In this document: positions 33,131-44,860 of the stretch, piece by piece
Layout of the letters: each line of letters begins with the position of its first letter
How positions within the stretch are numbered: position 1 is the stretch's first letter
DNA from: Lycorma delicatula
Lineage: Eukaryota; Arthropoda; Insecta; Hemiptera; Fulgoridae
Length of the DNA stretch: 64,000 nt
Assembly: GCF_047948215.1 (NCBI RefSeq)
Contig: NC_134455.1
Span: 74,239,689-74,303,688, forward strand
Reading direction: 5' to 3'
Translations under genes and position numbers: made by a program
Notes under the pieces: generated by a model
What the model was told of the DNA's origin: nothing
What the model saw: the letters and a program-made list of their open reading frames with translations, nothing else
The model's database searches: none

Positions 33131-34084
33131 AGTCAGTCAGGACAACTCGCTTTGTAGATACAGATAGTACATATATATAGTACTTCTTTATACGTAGGCT
33201 GTTCCGAAATGCGTTGACCAAATTTAGGGATCTTATTCAGATATGATTCAAAATAAACAAAAAAGAAAAAAATGGTCAAATGCTTTATCTTGTTTCAGTT
33301 CTCTCCTATTTGTATTTTTTAAATAAAAATTTATATCTTAAGAACGGATTGAGATATTTTAATGAAATTTGGTATATATTGTCTAACAATATATTCTATA
33401 CAATATATAAGTTTCAAAGTTTTATCTTTTTGAAAATTCCATTAATTTTCTTTAATCATTATTAGTTCCATAAGTACTATTAATAATAAAATTATGTTCG
33501 TATGAGATCAAACGTTAATCCTTTTTTGTGAAAAAAATTATACCTCATTTATTGAAATCGGTTAATATATCAACTATATAAAAATATATCAGTACCGTAG
33601 AACTTTTCTGTTGCAGTTCTATTATTATTAACGATTATTATTCTAAAACAAAATTATTACTACTACTTATCTTAGAGTAAAAAAATGTTTTCCTGAATGT
33701 GAACTAATGATTATGAAATAATATATATTTCATAATAGTTAAAACTGTAGTTTTAACTATTATGAAATTCTCTCCTGAGGCAGGTCCTTTGCACTACGTC
33801 CGACATCATTCTCTTCCATCTCCAGCGAAATATTTAGTTTTTAATAGCTTTTATTTCTTTGTTAGATCGTCTCTATATTTTTCACTTCTGGTTTTTTTTT
33901 ACAGCTTCTATTGACTTTTGTAGAAGTAGTTTATTTAATAACACATTTTTTAAAGTTATTTTAAAGATCAATTTAAAATTTGTTAATTATGTTTGTATTA
34001 AACGCATAAATAAAAGTACATGTTTGTAAATTCTTTTAACATTCGGTTAATATCAAAATGTATATAAAAAAAGAAAGTAAATTA
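33131..34084. other. Unassigned AT-rich DNA
   Basis: Only the hairpin at 33728 stands out. Confidence 0.5.
33728..33767. repeat. Perfect 18-bp hairpin
   Basis: TTTCATAATAGTTAAAAC, loop TGTA, then the exact reverse complement. A perfect 40-bp palindromic unit should be unstable, suggesting a young event. Confidence 0.9.
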
Positions 34085-34382
34085 CAAGCTTTTAAAAAAT
34101 TTAAAAAATGCATTACCCAGTAAACATAAATAGAAGATAATCTTGTTTTCAATATAATAATATATATAAAGTTGTCCGTTTTTAGCAATACTACAATGAA
34201 AAGGATGGGGCGCGATCTCAGTTCTATTTTGCAACTTAACTTTAGTTCAAGCGCGCCCCAATACTTTTCATTGTGGTCTTGCGAAAATATAGAACTTTAC
34301 ACATATTATTTTGTTGAAAACAAAATTATCTCCTGTTTGTGTTTACTGGATAATCCAATTTTTTAGATTTTTTAAAAGCATG
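34085..34382. repeat. Near-palindromic foldback element, 300 bp
   Basis: 34085-34214 pairs with the reverse complement of 34252-34382 along about 130 bp, at an estimated 80-85% identity, around a loop of about 37 bp. Landmarks on both arms: GCTTTTAAAAAAT, CCAGTAAACA, TTGTTTTCAA, ACAATGAAAAG and a GGGGCGCG inner end. No TSD was established. If transcribed it would give a long imperfect hairpin RNA; as DNA it fits a palindromic MITE. The overlapping 64-residue frame is not a credible gene. Confidence 0.85.
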
Positions 34383-34606
34383 TTTTTCTTTTTTTTTCTT
34401 TTATACTTTTTATTACTGCGATGTTTAAGTATTTAATTACTACCATAAATGCTACCAAGATCGACGGAAGATGCAGGTATTGTGATTTTACAGAACATTT
34501 TGAAAACTTTAAAGTAATACGGGAGGAGTTTTCGATATCTCGTACAAGAGTGTTCGTAGCGTTATGTTGGTTGATCTACTACATCGATGTTCATCTTAAA
34601 AGCCTA

Positions 34607-34680
34607 CTGCGCATGTGTACTACTCCTCTCCACCTTCTGCGCATGTGTTCTACTCCTCTTTACCTTCTGCGCATGAGCAT
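34607..34680. repeat. 30-bp minisatellite, 2.5 units
   Basis: CTGCGCATGTGTACTACTCC starts the unit at 34607, and the unit recurs at 34637 and 34667 (last copy partial). Because 30 is divisible by three, the repeat encodes RMCTTPLHLL/RMCSTPLYLL in an 87-residue frame (34421-34684), but that frame is otherwise unrecognised. Confidence 0.9.
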
Positions 34681-34730
34681 GTAATAACTGCGGAACGAAA
34701 GTGAACTAAACAAAAGCATGTTAGATTTGA

Positions 34731-34862
34731 GTACTAGATCGTGGATACCGTGATCTTTGGTGGTCGGGTTTAAATTAACTACACGTCATTTATATACATA
34801 CATGACATCTTCATCCATCCTCTGAAGTAATACCTAACGGTGGTTCCGGAGGCTAAACAAAA
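34731..34862 (+). mobile_element. SINE family 1, truncated copy
   Basis: Begins at ACTAGATCGTGGATACCG and includes TTTGGTGGTCGGGTTTAAAT and CCTCTGAAGTAATACCTAAC, ending GGTTCCGGAGGCTAAACAA. The head is absent and the ACATCTCAGGAATGG segment is deleted. Confidence 0.8.
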
Positions 34863-35427
34863 AAGAAAGAAAAAAAACATGTAATAACATATTGGGAAAC
34901 TTTCTGATAACTAGTTCTGTAGTAATCTAAGTTGAAAGAAAAAACACTGAATTAAAAAAAAAAATTAAATCGCCTTTTTTATAATTAAATTTGCTCTAAA
35001 GTTTTAATAAAAAAAAAAGTTGAGTAATATTATTATTTTTAAATTTTAGTGCATTTTATGATAATTAAAGAATGTTAATTATAATAACAGTTATTCAGAT
35101 CTATTTTTTCTCTTCTGTGCAAAGTCTCTTTTTTAGTTACGTAAATATTGTTAAAATAATATTATACTTAAATGTTTTTTGTTTTTTTTTTTAATTCTTA
35201 AGACCGTTAGAAATTAAATAGTGAGTAGCTGTATCATTTCTAAGGCAGTTGAATTTACGAAAAATTTGTTCGTGTATTAGTTTATCAAATGATAATAATT
35301 ATGAAACAGTGAAAAATTCTTAATTACAGTTACACCAGTAAAATCTGATTAACTACTTTCTGTTTCCACTTATCCAAATGTAATATATATATATTTTTAT
35401 TATTACTTTCCTGGCTATAACTCTTCT
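34863..35427. other. AT-rich intergenic DNA, nothing recognised
   Basis: A-rich runs only. Confidence 0.5.
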
Positions 35428-35658
35428 TCTTTTTTTCTGTTCAGCCTCCGGATGATATGTAAATGAAGTGAAGTCTTGTAGAGTCTCAGGTCGACCATTT
35501 TTGAGATGTGTGGTTAATTGAAACCCAACCACCAAAGAACACCGATATCCGCGATCTATTATTCAAATAAGAGAGTACTAAGATTTGAATCTTAGAACTC
35601 TCGACTTCGAAATCAGCTGATTTTCGATGACGAGTTAACCACTAGACCAGTGGATTGG
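35428..35658 (-). mobile_element. SINE family 1, near full-length copy
   Basis: The minus strand has a good tRNA-like head: A box TGGTCTAGTGGTTAACTCG, the family block ATCAGCTGATTTCGAAGTCG and a B-box-like AAGATTCAAATCTTAG. The body runs GATCGCGGATATCGGTG, TTTGGTGGTTGGGTTTCAAT, CACATCTC and the tail GGAGGCTGAACAG, but the segment between CTTCATTTAC and the tail is shortened. This copy best shows the pol III promoter. Confidence 0.85.
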
Positions 35659-37639
35659 TCTATAACTCTATTATTGCTGTTGTAACTATTAAGGGTTGTT
35701 GCTGTTGTTGTGCAATCTGTCAAAAGTTTGGGAGTCGGGATTTTTACAAAAGTTCATTTTCAAGATCCTTTAATCCAAAAACGTTGTAGAAATTTCTGGA
35801 AGATGTATATTATGCAATATTTAAAGAACAATTGATAAAGAGATCGAAACATTCAATTTTTATTAATAGATATTATGTTTAATAAATAATGTAAACATTT
35901 AATTTAGTTCAATACGTGTGTATATACTTATTGACTAGTATTTTGATTAATATTTCCTTACTGGCTCACCTTAAATTTTTCGAAAATGGCTCAAACAATT
36001 TCTATACGTGGGACATTGATGACGTTAAATTTTAGACAAAATTAAAAAAGGGAGAGAGGTAGTTTTAAAAGGAATTCCACGAGACACGACTTAAGAATTT
36101 AGCAAATGTTTTAATTTTTTTTTTATAATTTCAGATATTTGATGTTTTTCAAATTGTGGCTGTTAAATATGTTATATGAAGTAGCTGTTGAACAAGAGGT
36201 TCAATGTGACCCAATTATTTTTTTTATTAATAATTTCCATGTTTTTAGCAGTTACACCCTAAATATTTTGCGTTTTGATAATAAAACGTCATTTGGTTAT
36301 GGCAGTCAACTGGAACCAGAAATATTATACTTAATTTTTTATCTTTTTCTCAATATACATTTTATAGAGGTTAACTTTTTTTTTTAGTAAAAACGTAATT
36401 TGATCAAGGAGAAAAATCGGATCCAAATTTTTTTACCGATTATTTTGATCACCTTCTCAATTGTTCTCTAAATATTGCGTAATTAAGCCATTAATATTTT
36501 AAAACTAAAATAAAAAAATGTTTAAGTGCAAAGCCAGGAAAGTTATGCAACCTCTAGGCAGCTAATTTTTTTTTATGAGAATCAGATTGGGTAATTTATT
36601 ACAAATATAGGAAAACATTTCTTTAATAGTAATTATTTATTAAAATGGGGCAAAATTTTATATTTTTAAATTAATGTTTAGTATTTACTAATTTTACCAA
36701 GCAGTTAAGAATATTTTTTGATTACTTTTCTTTAAATGAAAAGTACGTACGATTTTTAAGATTGCTGGTTTTTTTTTTTGAATTTTTGGGACTGTTTAAT
36801 GTTTAAGTCTTATGCAAATTTCAAGAGAGTTAAGGAATATCGTTATCAACGTTTTTGAAAAGACCTACACTTTTCAAATGTTGGCACATTAAAAAAAAAA
36901 AAATACATTAGCGGTTTCTTTCCGAGTTGAAAGTTAAGCAACCCGTGAATCCTCCTCTCAAGTCTGGTAAATATACTATTCTTATGAAAAAAAGAATGAA
37001 TGAACAAAATTTTAATTTATTTCTGTTTTTACAAAACTAAATAAAATAAAATTTTCAATTAATAATATAGTGGAACTATATATTTAGTTTCTTTTATCTC
37101 TACCTTATATATAATTTCTTCTATAGCTATAATAATTTATGAATTAAAAAGTGAACAGAATGAACGGTTTTCTTATCACACCCTTTCAACCTTATCCGGA
37201 ATTCATTACTTATATACAGTTCTTTCACGTTTCACTTTGTGGTAACACCATTCTTTGTGATAGGAAACTGTAAAAGAACGGAATTCTAATAAATTTATTT
37301 TATAGTTGCTTTTCGCGATATGCCAGTGTAAAACAAAATAAACTTTTTTTATTTTTTATTATTATTATTTAATATCTTAATTTATATTTATTCTCTTTCA
37401 AAGTTTAAATCGAAGTAAAATTCTTTGAAAGAAAAAGACACTACGCTCAAACTCCATTGAAATTTATTATTACCTTCATTTAATTGCACATGTGAAAACC
37501 CATCAAACCATTATCGTGTAGTAATTAAAACTGATTTACAACAATTCATTAGACATTGTTTTGTTATTTTAAAAACTTTTAATGGAAAGTAGTTACGATA
37601 TCTAATAAATTGATTATTTTTCTGCGCTTATGTATTTTT
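35659..37639. other. Unassigned AT-rich DNA
   Basis: Holds a TTG/CTG-rich stretch at 35675-35712 and a short fragment at about 35960-36090 (GACATTGATGACGTTAAATT) reminiscent of the foldback A/B core. An 82-residue frame at 36139-36387 is unrecognised. Confidence 0.45.
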
Positions 37640-38546
37640 ACTTCCTTGTACGAAATAAAGGAAGTATTGTGATCGCGAAAAATTTCGGTTTTCAGATTTC
37701 AACGGAAATATCCATTTTGACTTGTTTCGGCGTATGTATCGCATAGCTCAAAACCTATTAGCCGTAAAATGTTTTAATTTTGGATTTAGGACTGTTGTAA
37801 CATCTGTGCCCTTCCTTTTGATTGCGATTGACGAAAGGTGTCCAAAAAACCCAAATTCATAAAAATTTGAATTTTGGATTTTTTCTTAACTGCAGTAACA
37901 AGCCCTCATTGAGGACTTTTAAATAAGTGGTACTTATTTACATTGGTTTCAGAATTATAGCCAAGTAAAACTTTAATCAATGAAATAATTGGATCTTACA
38001 AGAGGCAGGCACATCGGTTCGAATCCGACTTCATTTCCTTTTTTTTAACTTAAATATATTGATTTATTTGTAATTATTAACCGCTGATTGAAAAAATATG
38101 AAAAAAATCAGAAGTTTGAAGTGAAATAAAATTTTATGTGCTTTTCATGTAATTTTAAATTTTTTTGCAGAGGGTAATTATTATTAATAAATCAGTATAT
38201 TTCAATTTTAAAAAAAACTAAAAAAAAAAAATGTGTACAAAGTCGGATTCGAACCGATGGTGTTGAAGTTTATGTTTCTGACACGTTCTCACTTACACCA
38301 AATAACTACTTGAGCCATGAGAAACAAAATTATTATGTAAACTAATATAAAATGCGATACGGACACCACAAAATAATGTGATGCAATGTGGTGTCCACCA
38401 CAATGTAATTGTCAACTTTATTTAAGGACTGGAGGATCGTATCATATTTTCAAATGAAGTATGTTGAAATGAAGGGTAGAAAAAAATGAGTATATGTAAT
38501 TTAATAGGCCTACAAGGAAGTTATATGGTGACATATCAGATTTTTT
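37640..38546 (-). mobile_element. MITE-like element, ACTTCCTTGTACG family, copy 2 (rearranged)
   Basis: Bounded by ACTTCCTTGTACG at 37640 and CCTACAAGGAAGT ending at 38521, in opposite orientation to copies 1 and 3. It is about 250 bp longer. Two opposed copies of the B-box region lie inside: CATCGGTTCGAATCCGACTT at about 38021 and its reverse complement at about 38241-38260, with matching AATATATTGATTTATT flanks. A further GGACACCACA/TGTGGTGTCC hairpin at 38361-38396 matches the outer-end sequence expected for the family. It looks like a fusion of one element with part of a second. Confidence 0.75.
38361..38396. repeat. 10-bp hairpin inside MITE copy 2
   Basis: GGACACCACA and TGTGGTGTCC are exact reverse complements 16 bases apart. 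Confidence 0.8.
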
Positions 38547-39406
38547 TTTTTTTTAATTTTTATTTTCCCTGCTGTACAATTATAGCTACTTATCGAAAAG
38601 TGTACTAATCGGGTAAGGTGTTTTATGTTTGGGTATTTGCGGATCTTCATTTTTCTTTACCTTGTCGTGCCAAAAACATAATTTTAGCAATGAAAAATTT
38701 CGAAAATTGTATTTACGTACTTATGTATGTATAAATATTTTATCGCTTAATATCTCCAGACGGGATTGACTGATTCGGATGAAACATCAGCCACAATTGT
38801 TCCTATAAATGGGAGATTGATCCTGTTTAATTTTGTTCACAGCTTGTCAACAGAACAGGAAGATACAGACCAAGTGGATCCCGGATCTTAAAATTATAAT
38901 TAAAGGAAAGGAAAATTTTTTTATGTAATCCAATGCCTCTTAGGTAGCTAGGATACGTTTTAATGGTATTTCGTCCTATTCTAACCCCTTACAAAACGAT
39001 GACCAAAAACCCATTTTTTCTTTATTGTCATTCCTGATCTTAAAATTACATTCTTGTATGATTACGTCTAAATATTGGTTATTGATGCAATTTACTTTCC
39101 TTTAAAATTGGTCAAGTTAGTGAGAAGATAAGTCGTCATCGTAACAGCATCTCAAAACTACTCAAAAAATACGATAATTTTTTTACGTATTTCTTTATTT
39201 GCGTATTTAAATAGTTAATGTTATACTTAATTATTTCTCCTTTGTAGTAGTACACCGAGTAAAATACAACCCTTTGCCGGCTTAAAAAAAATATCATTGC
39301 AAAATAGAGAAATTTAATTGTATTTTTGTAACCATCAAATATGTCATTTTCGTTTAGCATTCGTAAAGATCTTTTTTTAAAATCATTAACTTGATTATTA
39401 CAGTAA
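38547..39406. other. Unassigned DNA, faint repeat remnant
   Basis: 38750-38890 (ATATCTCCAGACGGGATTGA onward) has the look of an old interspersed repeat related in wording to the foldback core, but I cannot align it convincingly. No gene. Confidence 0.4.
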
Positions 39407-39408
39407 TA

Positions 39409-40400
39409 CAGTGCGTTCGGTAAGTTGTAATTGTAATTATGGAAATGTAATGACGAAACTTTGTCAATTATTACTTTGTATTTTTATTTTATTATTTTAT
39501 AGAACCGGATATTACAATATCTGGAATATTTTATAAAAGGTCTTAAAAATGACCTCCTCCAACATCAATACAACACCCCACACGTTTCAATTTGTTTTCA
39601 AACACTTAAGCAGCTGATGCAGTAGAATATCTCGTACGTTTGCCATTGTTGAGGGTTTTAGTTCGTTAATCGTGGACGGTCTGATGCGATACACAGCTTG
39701 TTTCTCTGACCCCCATACAAACTAATCTGGTGGAGTCAGATCGGACGATCTTGCAATCCCCTCGAAATGATTCATTCATCAATGAAATTCCATAAAATAG
39801 TAATTAACATTTAATCGTAAAATAATCATTGATCAGTTAGCTGCGTGCTTTGTAGCGCCATCTTGTTGGAACCAACAGTGATTAATTTCTACTTCTGTTA
39901 ACTGACTAATAAAGATTGTTAAAACGACCCATTATTTATTGATCGCTATTAACTGTATCTAAAAAAAAGATTGGACCCACAATGCGCGTTACACTCGCAC
40001 CGACCCAAATTCGCGCAAAGATGGTTCGTGTAGTTCATGGGGGTCAGTTGACCACAGACGTGTATTTTGTGGACCAATATACCCTCCTATATTATACCGT
40101 GCTTCATCTGTAAAACATCGTAATGTCAAGGATACCTATGGAATTTTGATCGATAAAAGTTTTAAACCATTTACAATAATTTACTCTTTTGGCATGATCT
40201 GTAGTTTCAGTTCTTGAACACACATTACATTATTTTGTAGGGGAAACGTTTCAGTCTTTTTTTTACAGCTTTATGTGCGGTAGCAGGTCCAATATCTTGC
40301 TCTTATAACGAACTTACAGGGCAAACAACCTAACGCCCAAAGAATAAAATGCACCAAATAATTTTAATGTATACTGCACAGCGACTTTCCGAACGCTGGG
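39409..40400 (-). mobile_element. Mariner-like element with broken transposase, minus copy
   Basis: CAGTGCGTTCGGTAAGT at the left and ACTTTCCGAACGCTGGG at the right are inverted ends, each flanked by TA. Its reverse complement aligns throughout with the plus-strand element at 62.66-63.66 kb, including GATGTTGGAGGAGGTCATTT near the 3' end and GTGGTCAACTGACCCCCATG in the middle. On the minus strand the transposase is visible as TDPHEL, CWFQQDGATKHAAN-like (the second catalytic Asp in QQDGA) and KQAVYRIRPSTINELK fragments, interrupted by many stops. A dead copy of about 990 bp. Confidence 0.8.
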
Positions 40401-40483
40401 TACGTATCATGTTATTATAATGTTATCAGCTGTTACGTCATATATACTACGTAATACAAATATAACATCAGCTTTAGGATAAA

Positions 40484-40502
40484 GGCGAGCCTATGGCTCG
40501 CC
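40484..40502. repeat. GC-rich 8-bp hairpin
   Basis: GGCGAGCC-TAT-GGCTCGCC, perfect and conspicuously GC-rich, about 80 bp outside the mariner-like element. Confidence 0.8.
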
Positions 40503-40619
40503 GCGAAAATGTTAGGTGGTTTATGTTTCATTATCCATGATTTTGTCAAATGTGTTTGACAATTGTAACTAAATAACGTTCGTTAATTTAGCGTACTAAA
40601 TTTATTTAGCTGTTTCTCC

Positions 40620-41360
40620 AGTTTTAACAGAGGAAAAAACCCTTTCGGCACGCCGGAAGGCTGAGGTAGATTTCACCGATGCAAAGTATACAATAAAAAA
40701 GATTTCCACCTTAAAGTTAATTAAAACTTTTCATTCAAATTCACTCAATACGACAATGGTTGCATGCGAAAAGACTCACATGTTTAGCGACGACAAGCCG
40801 CATCTTCTTACAATTCCAGCAACATTTTGGTCATTCCTTGCCGTAAAGGTTGGTCATATCAAAAATTGTTACAGACAAAAGTTTTAGTAAATGTTTAGAG
40901 GACTAAATACTATTTTAAACCGATTCGATACTGTGTCTATTAAGGGAGGTATTTTTTTTTGTCTGCGAAACTCCATTTTTTTCACCTCCTGGGTCATTGG
41001 TTGGTGATATCAAAAAACTTTATTAGATAAGTTTTAGGCCCTCATCCAAAGCATGGTAAGAACTTTAAACAAATTCGATATTTTACTTAATAAGAAATTT
41101 ACAACGATGTTTTGTTTTTTAAAGCTCCCCATTTTTACCCCCATGGTCCGATTTTGCCCATTAACGAACTCGATCGAGATTTTGGATCGTTATATTTTAT
41201 GAATCGATTTGAAAGTGATTGGCGCAAAATAACGGCAGTTATCATGTCCACAAGAAAGTGAAATATATATAAACTTTTGAACTGACAGTGGTCTGGAGTC
41301 TGGGGGATGTGAAACGCAAAGATATATCGAAATTTTTCGTAAGTCGAATCATGGTACTCA
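40620..41360. repeat. Interspersed repeat with 163-bp degenerate tandem units
   Basis: Related units begin at 40829, 40992 and 41155 (GGTCATT..., GGTCATT..., GGTCCGATTTTGCCC), each followed by GGTSATATCAAAAA, AGTTTTAG, ACMRATTCGATA and a CTCCCCATTTTT-type end. Flanks at 40640 (CGGCACGCCGGAAGGC) and 41285 (CAGTGGTCTGGAGTCTGGGG) are GC-richer. No protein frame. Class unknown; possibly a retroelement 3' region. Confidence 0.55.
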
Positions 41361-41402
41361 TTAAACAGTACCCATTACAAATAACATTTTTATGAAATCT
41401 TC

Positions 41403-41683
41403 TTTCATTTTTTCCTGTTTAGCTTCCGGTAATTACCTTTCAGATAATACTTCAGAGGATGATATGTATGAGTGTAAATGAAATGTAGTCTTGTACAGTC
41501 TCAGTTCGACCATTCCTGAGAAGTGTGGTTAATTGAAACCCAACCACCAAAGAACACCGTTATTCACGACCTAGTATTCAAATCCATAAAAATAACTGAC
41601 TTTACTAGGACTTCTGGAACTTTCAATTTCCAAATCAGAGCTGATTTGGGAAGACGCATTCACCACTAGAACAAGCCGGTGGG
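41403..41683 (-). mobile_element. SINE family 1, longest copy
   Basis: Minus strand: CACCGGCTTGTTCTAGTGGT and GAATGCGTCTTCCC (tRNA-like head), TCAGCTCTGATTTGGAAATTG, a degenerate B box, then TGAATACTAGGTCGTGAATA, TTTGGTGGTTGGGTTTCAAT, ACACTTCTCAGGAATGGTCG, CATTTACACTCATACATATC, CCTCTGAAGTATTATCTGAA and GGTAATTACCGGAAGCTAAA with an A-rich tail. It retains every block seen in the other copies, so it is the best template for the family. Confidence 0.85.
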
Positions 41684-44208
41684 TTTTTTTTTATAAAATC
41701 TACCTAATAATCCTTGCACCATCCTTTTTTATTGAGAGTGAATATTATTTATATTTACTGTATATGTTTTTAATAAATTGATTTTATTGTTAAATAAAAA
41801 TATTAACAAAACAATCTACCTAAGATAATCAACTATAAAGACACACAAATTATAAAAATATATTGCTGCCTTTATTTTCAAGACAGAGAAAAAGACTAGT
41901 TTAAATTATTCAGAATCTTTAGTACCAATGAGTTTATAGCAGTGCCGAAATATTTTCACCGTGAAAAACTACTAAGCATTATAAAAAACTTGTTACACAA
42001 GTAAGAACAACCTCAGGTAACAAGATAAATGTATTAAAACTGTTTAAAATCACATTATAATAGAAGACATATCGTAGAATTCTGGACTATTCTAAAATAA
42101 GTTATTAGTAGTAACCCATTCTTACAGTTTAAAGGTAGCTGAGTAAAAGTGTTAGAAAGTATATTTAAGAGTAAAGTTATTATTTGTACTGGATCACCCT
42201 GAAATGTAATAGTTCTGTGAGAGACTGGATAATTTCTGGTGTTTGATTGTGATAATGATTATTCAGTCATAAACTATGCATTTGAGTGAAATATATATGT
42301 ATTTATTGTAAGCTGTCAATACTAAAACCATTTCTGTAGATCTCTTTCATGTGAAGTCAGTATACTTAACCAATTTTTTTTTTAAATGCAGAATAAGTAA
42401 TTTTTGATTTGTTTTATAGTATTCTTCTCTACTATAACTGTGTAGTTGAAGTATGATTAGAAATGGCCATAAGATTATTTTGTTTGAAATATTTCACTAT
42501 TAAAATATAAATACGGGTTAATCTATTTATTTATAATTAAATATATTTAAAATTTTAGAATGGAGATGATCAGTCCCATGAGATAAACATCCTATTCTAA
42601 TGATCAGTGCGATGTTAATCCCAGAAACTTGACAGTTTTTTTCATTACAATGACTGTTTTCTCTTCCAATCCGACATGTTTTATCTTTTAAAAATTGTCT
42701 TATTTCCTAAAAATAAAATCAATACCGTTGGCTAAAATGAACTACTCAGTTTGCTGCTGTTTTATTTGTTATATCCAGGTTTTTTATATTAATCATCAAT
42801 TAAGCAAGACAATTTTTTTCTGCGTGTAATACAATTATTTCATATTAAATGAGACGACCAATATCATTAATTTATGTACGTAAAATAAAAATGCTTTAAT
42901 ATTAATAATAACTTTGTAAATTAAATCATTGCTACTTTGTGAAATTTATGAATAATTTAGGTAATTTATAAAAAATAAACCAAAATAGAATTTATTATTT
43001 TCTAAATTTCATCTTCGGGAACTATATTGCTTTCTCTTAACAAAATGTGATTTAATCAACGATTGAAACTACTTTACGCAAAACAACGATGAAAAATATG
43101 ATATATTCCCTGTTTAAACTTTATTTCACGCTCAATTATTATAGTTATGTAAATAGATTTATACGTAAATACATTCACGAATTTCTTTGAAACCATTAAT
43201 GAAAGCAGTATTAATGTCGGTTAACCTATTTTATACGTTTTAAGCGAATATTGGTACAGTAATACTCTGGAGCGTTCATAAAAATCAAGATTGTTGTTTT
43301 TATTTTACGATATATTATAAAAGTTTTACACATTTAAAGATATGCAGTTTTTCCAAAATGTCTTTTTTATATATATATATATTTTTTTTTTGACAGCAGT
43401 TGTATTTTAACTGCATAATGTTTTTTACTAAGTGTATATTATAAAAAAGAATACGTTGAAAACTGATAATTAAAACTGAAAAAATATATGAAAAAGTTAT
43501 TTAAAAACTTTTTAATTGCTTTATTATTTTAAAGCAATTAAAATAATTTACCACTACTGCACACCTGGAAAATTGCCTCAGACTGTATGAGATTTTTAAA
43601 TTTAAATTAATTTTTTTAATTCGTTTTAGTTATTTATAATTTAATCCTGTACATTAAACTTTTTCTTTGTGAATAATTCTTTTTCCCCGGTGATTAACCT
43701 ATGTGACTAATAAAGTGCTTAAGGTTATATGTATGTAATATGGAAATCTATGCATGCTGTTCCATAATGTAATTCTAGTTTTAAGTAGTTCAGTGATGGA
43801 ATGATTAAAACCTAAATCGTCATTATTTTAATTTTATGTTTATTTATATGAATTAATGAAGTGTGTATGTACATAACAAGACTTAAACTAGACGTTTAAT
43901 CAGACATTGGTGCAGCACTGGTTCTGTTTACATTAAACGAATATAAGTAACTTAGAACAGTTTCATGAAGAATGGTATATACAGTAGTTTTTACTGTCCG
44001 AAAACAATAAGTTATTTTAATTTTTATTGTACGTTACTTTAACGAATTTTATAGGAGTTATAACGTTTTCATTAACATATATTAGGTGATATACTTGTAT
44101 TTATTTGCCTTGCTGATATATTATGCTTTGTTTTTTTGAATTTACGAATAATTAATTGAAATTTGCTCGAAATCCTTAAAAGTAAACAAAATATTCATTT
44201 TTGTAATC
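41684..44208. other. AT-rich intergenic DNA, 2.5 kb, nothing recognised
   Basis: No transposon ends or coding homology were found. A 14-bp hairpin (TTTTAATTGCTTTA, 6-base loop) lies at 43510-43543. Confidence 0.55.
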
Positions 44209-44860
44209 AAAAAAATCTAATATGGATCCTACATGACTTTCTTGTACGGTTATTAAATTACATATACACATTTTTAAAAGTACATAACATTTTATTTTTA
44301 TCTAATAACTTCTGATTTTTTTTCATGTTTTTTTTTTATTGTTATTATTGAATTTTTATTTATTGTATTTTTTTTCAATCTCAGGTTAATAATTATTAAT
44401 AAATCAATATATTTAAATAAAAAAAAAAAGGAAATGAAGTCGAATTTGAACCGATGTGTCTTCCCCTTGAAAGAACCATATATCTCATTAATTACAATTT
44501 TATTAGGCTATACCAATGAAAATAAGTACTACGTATGATATATCGTTGAAAGGCTCTCAATGAGAGCTTATTACTGCAGTTAAGAAAAAGCCCAAAATCC
44601 CAATTTATTTTTGATTTTAGGCTTTTTTGGACACTTTTTGTTCAGTCTATTGCAATCAAAAGGGGAGGTGCACAACTAGATGTTATAACAGTCCTAAATC
44701 CAAAATTTCAACATCCTACGGCTAATAGTTTTTGAGTTATCCGAAATACATACGTATGTACAGATCTCATGCCGAAACTAGTCAAAATGGATATTTCCGT
44801 TGAAATTTGAAAACATACATTTTTCGCGATCACAGTACTTTTTACTTCGTACAAGGAAGT
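44209..44860 (+). mobile_element. MITE-like element, ACTTCCTTGTACG family, copy 3
   Basis: ACTTTCTTGTACG at 44236 and CGTACAAGGAAGT ending at 44860 are the inverted ends. The internal order matches copy 1, here with a clearer minus-strand B box (ATCGGTTCAAATTCGACTTC) directly followed on that strand by a T run at about 44420-44430 that could terminate pol III. No transposase frame. Confidence 0.8.

Noticed and set aside
38020..38262. A pair of divergent tRNA genes
   Set aside because: Only T-arm-like B boxes are present, within MITE copy 2; no cloverleaf can be completed.
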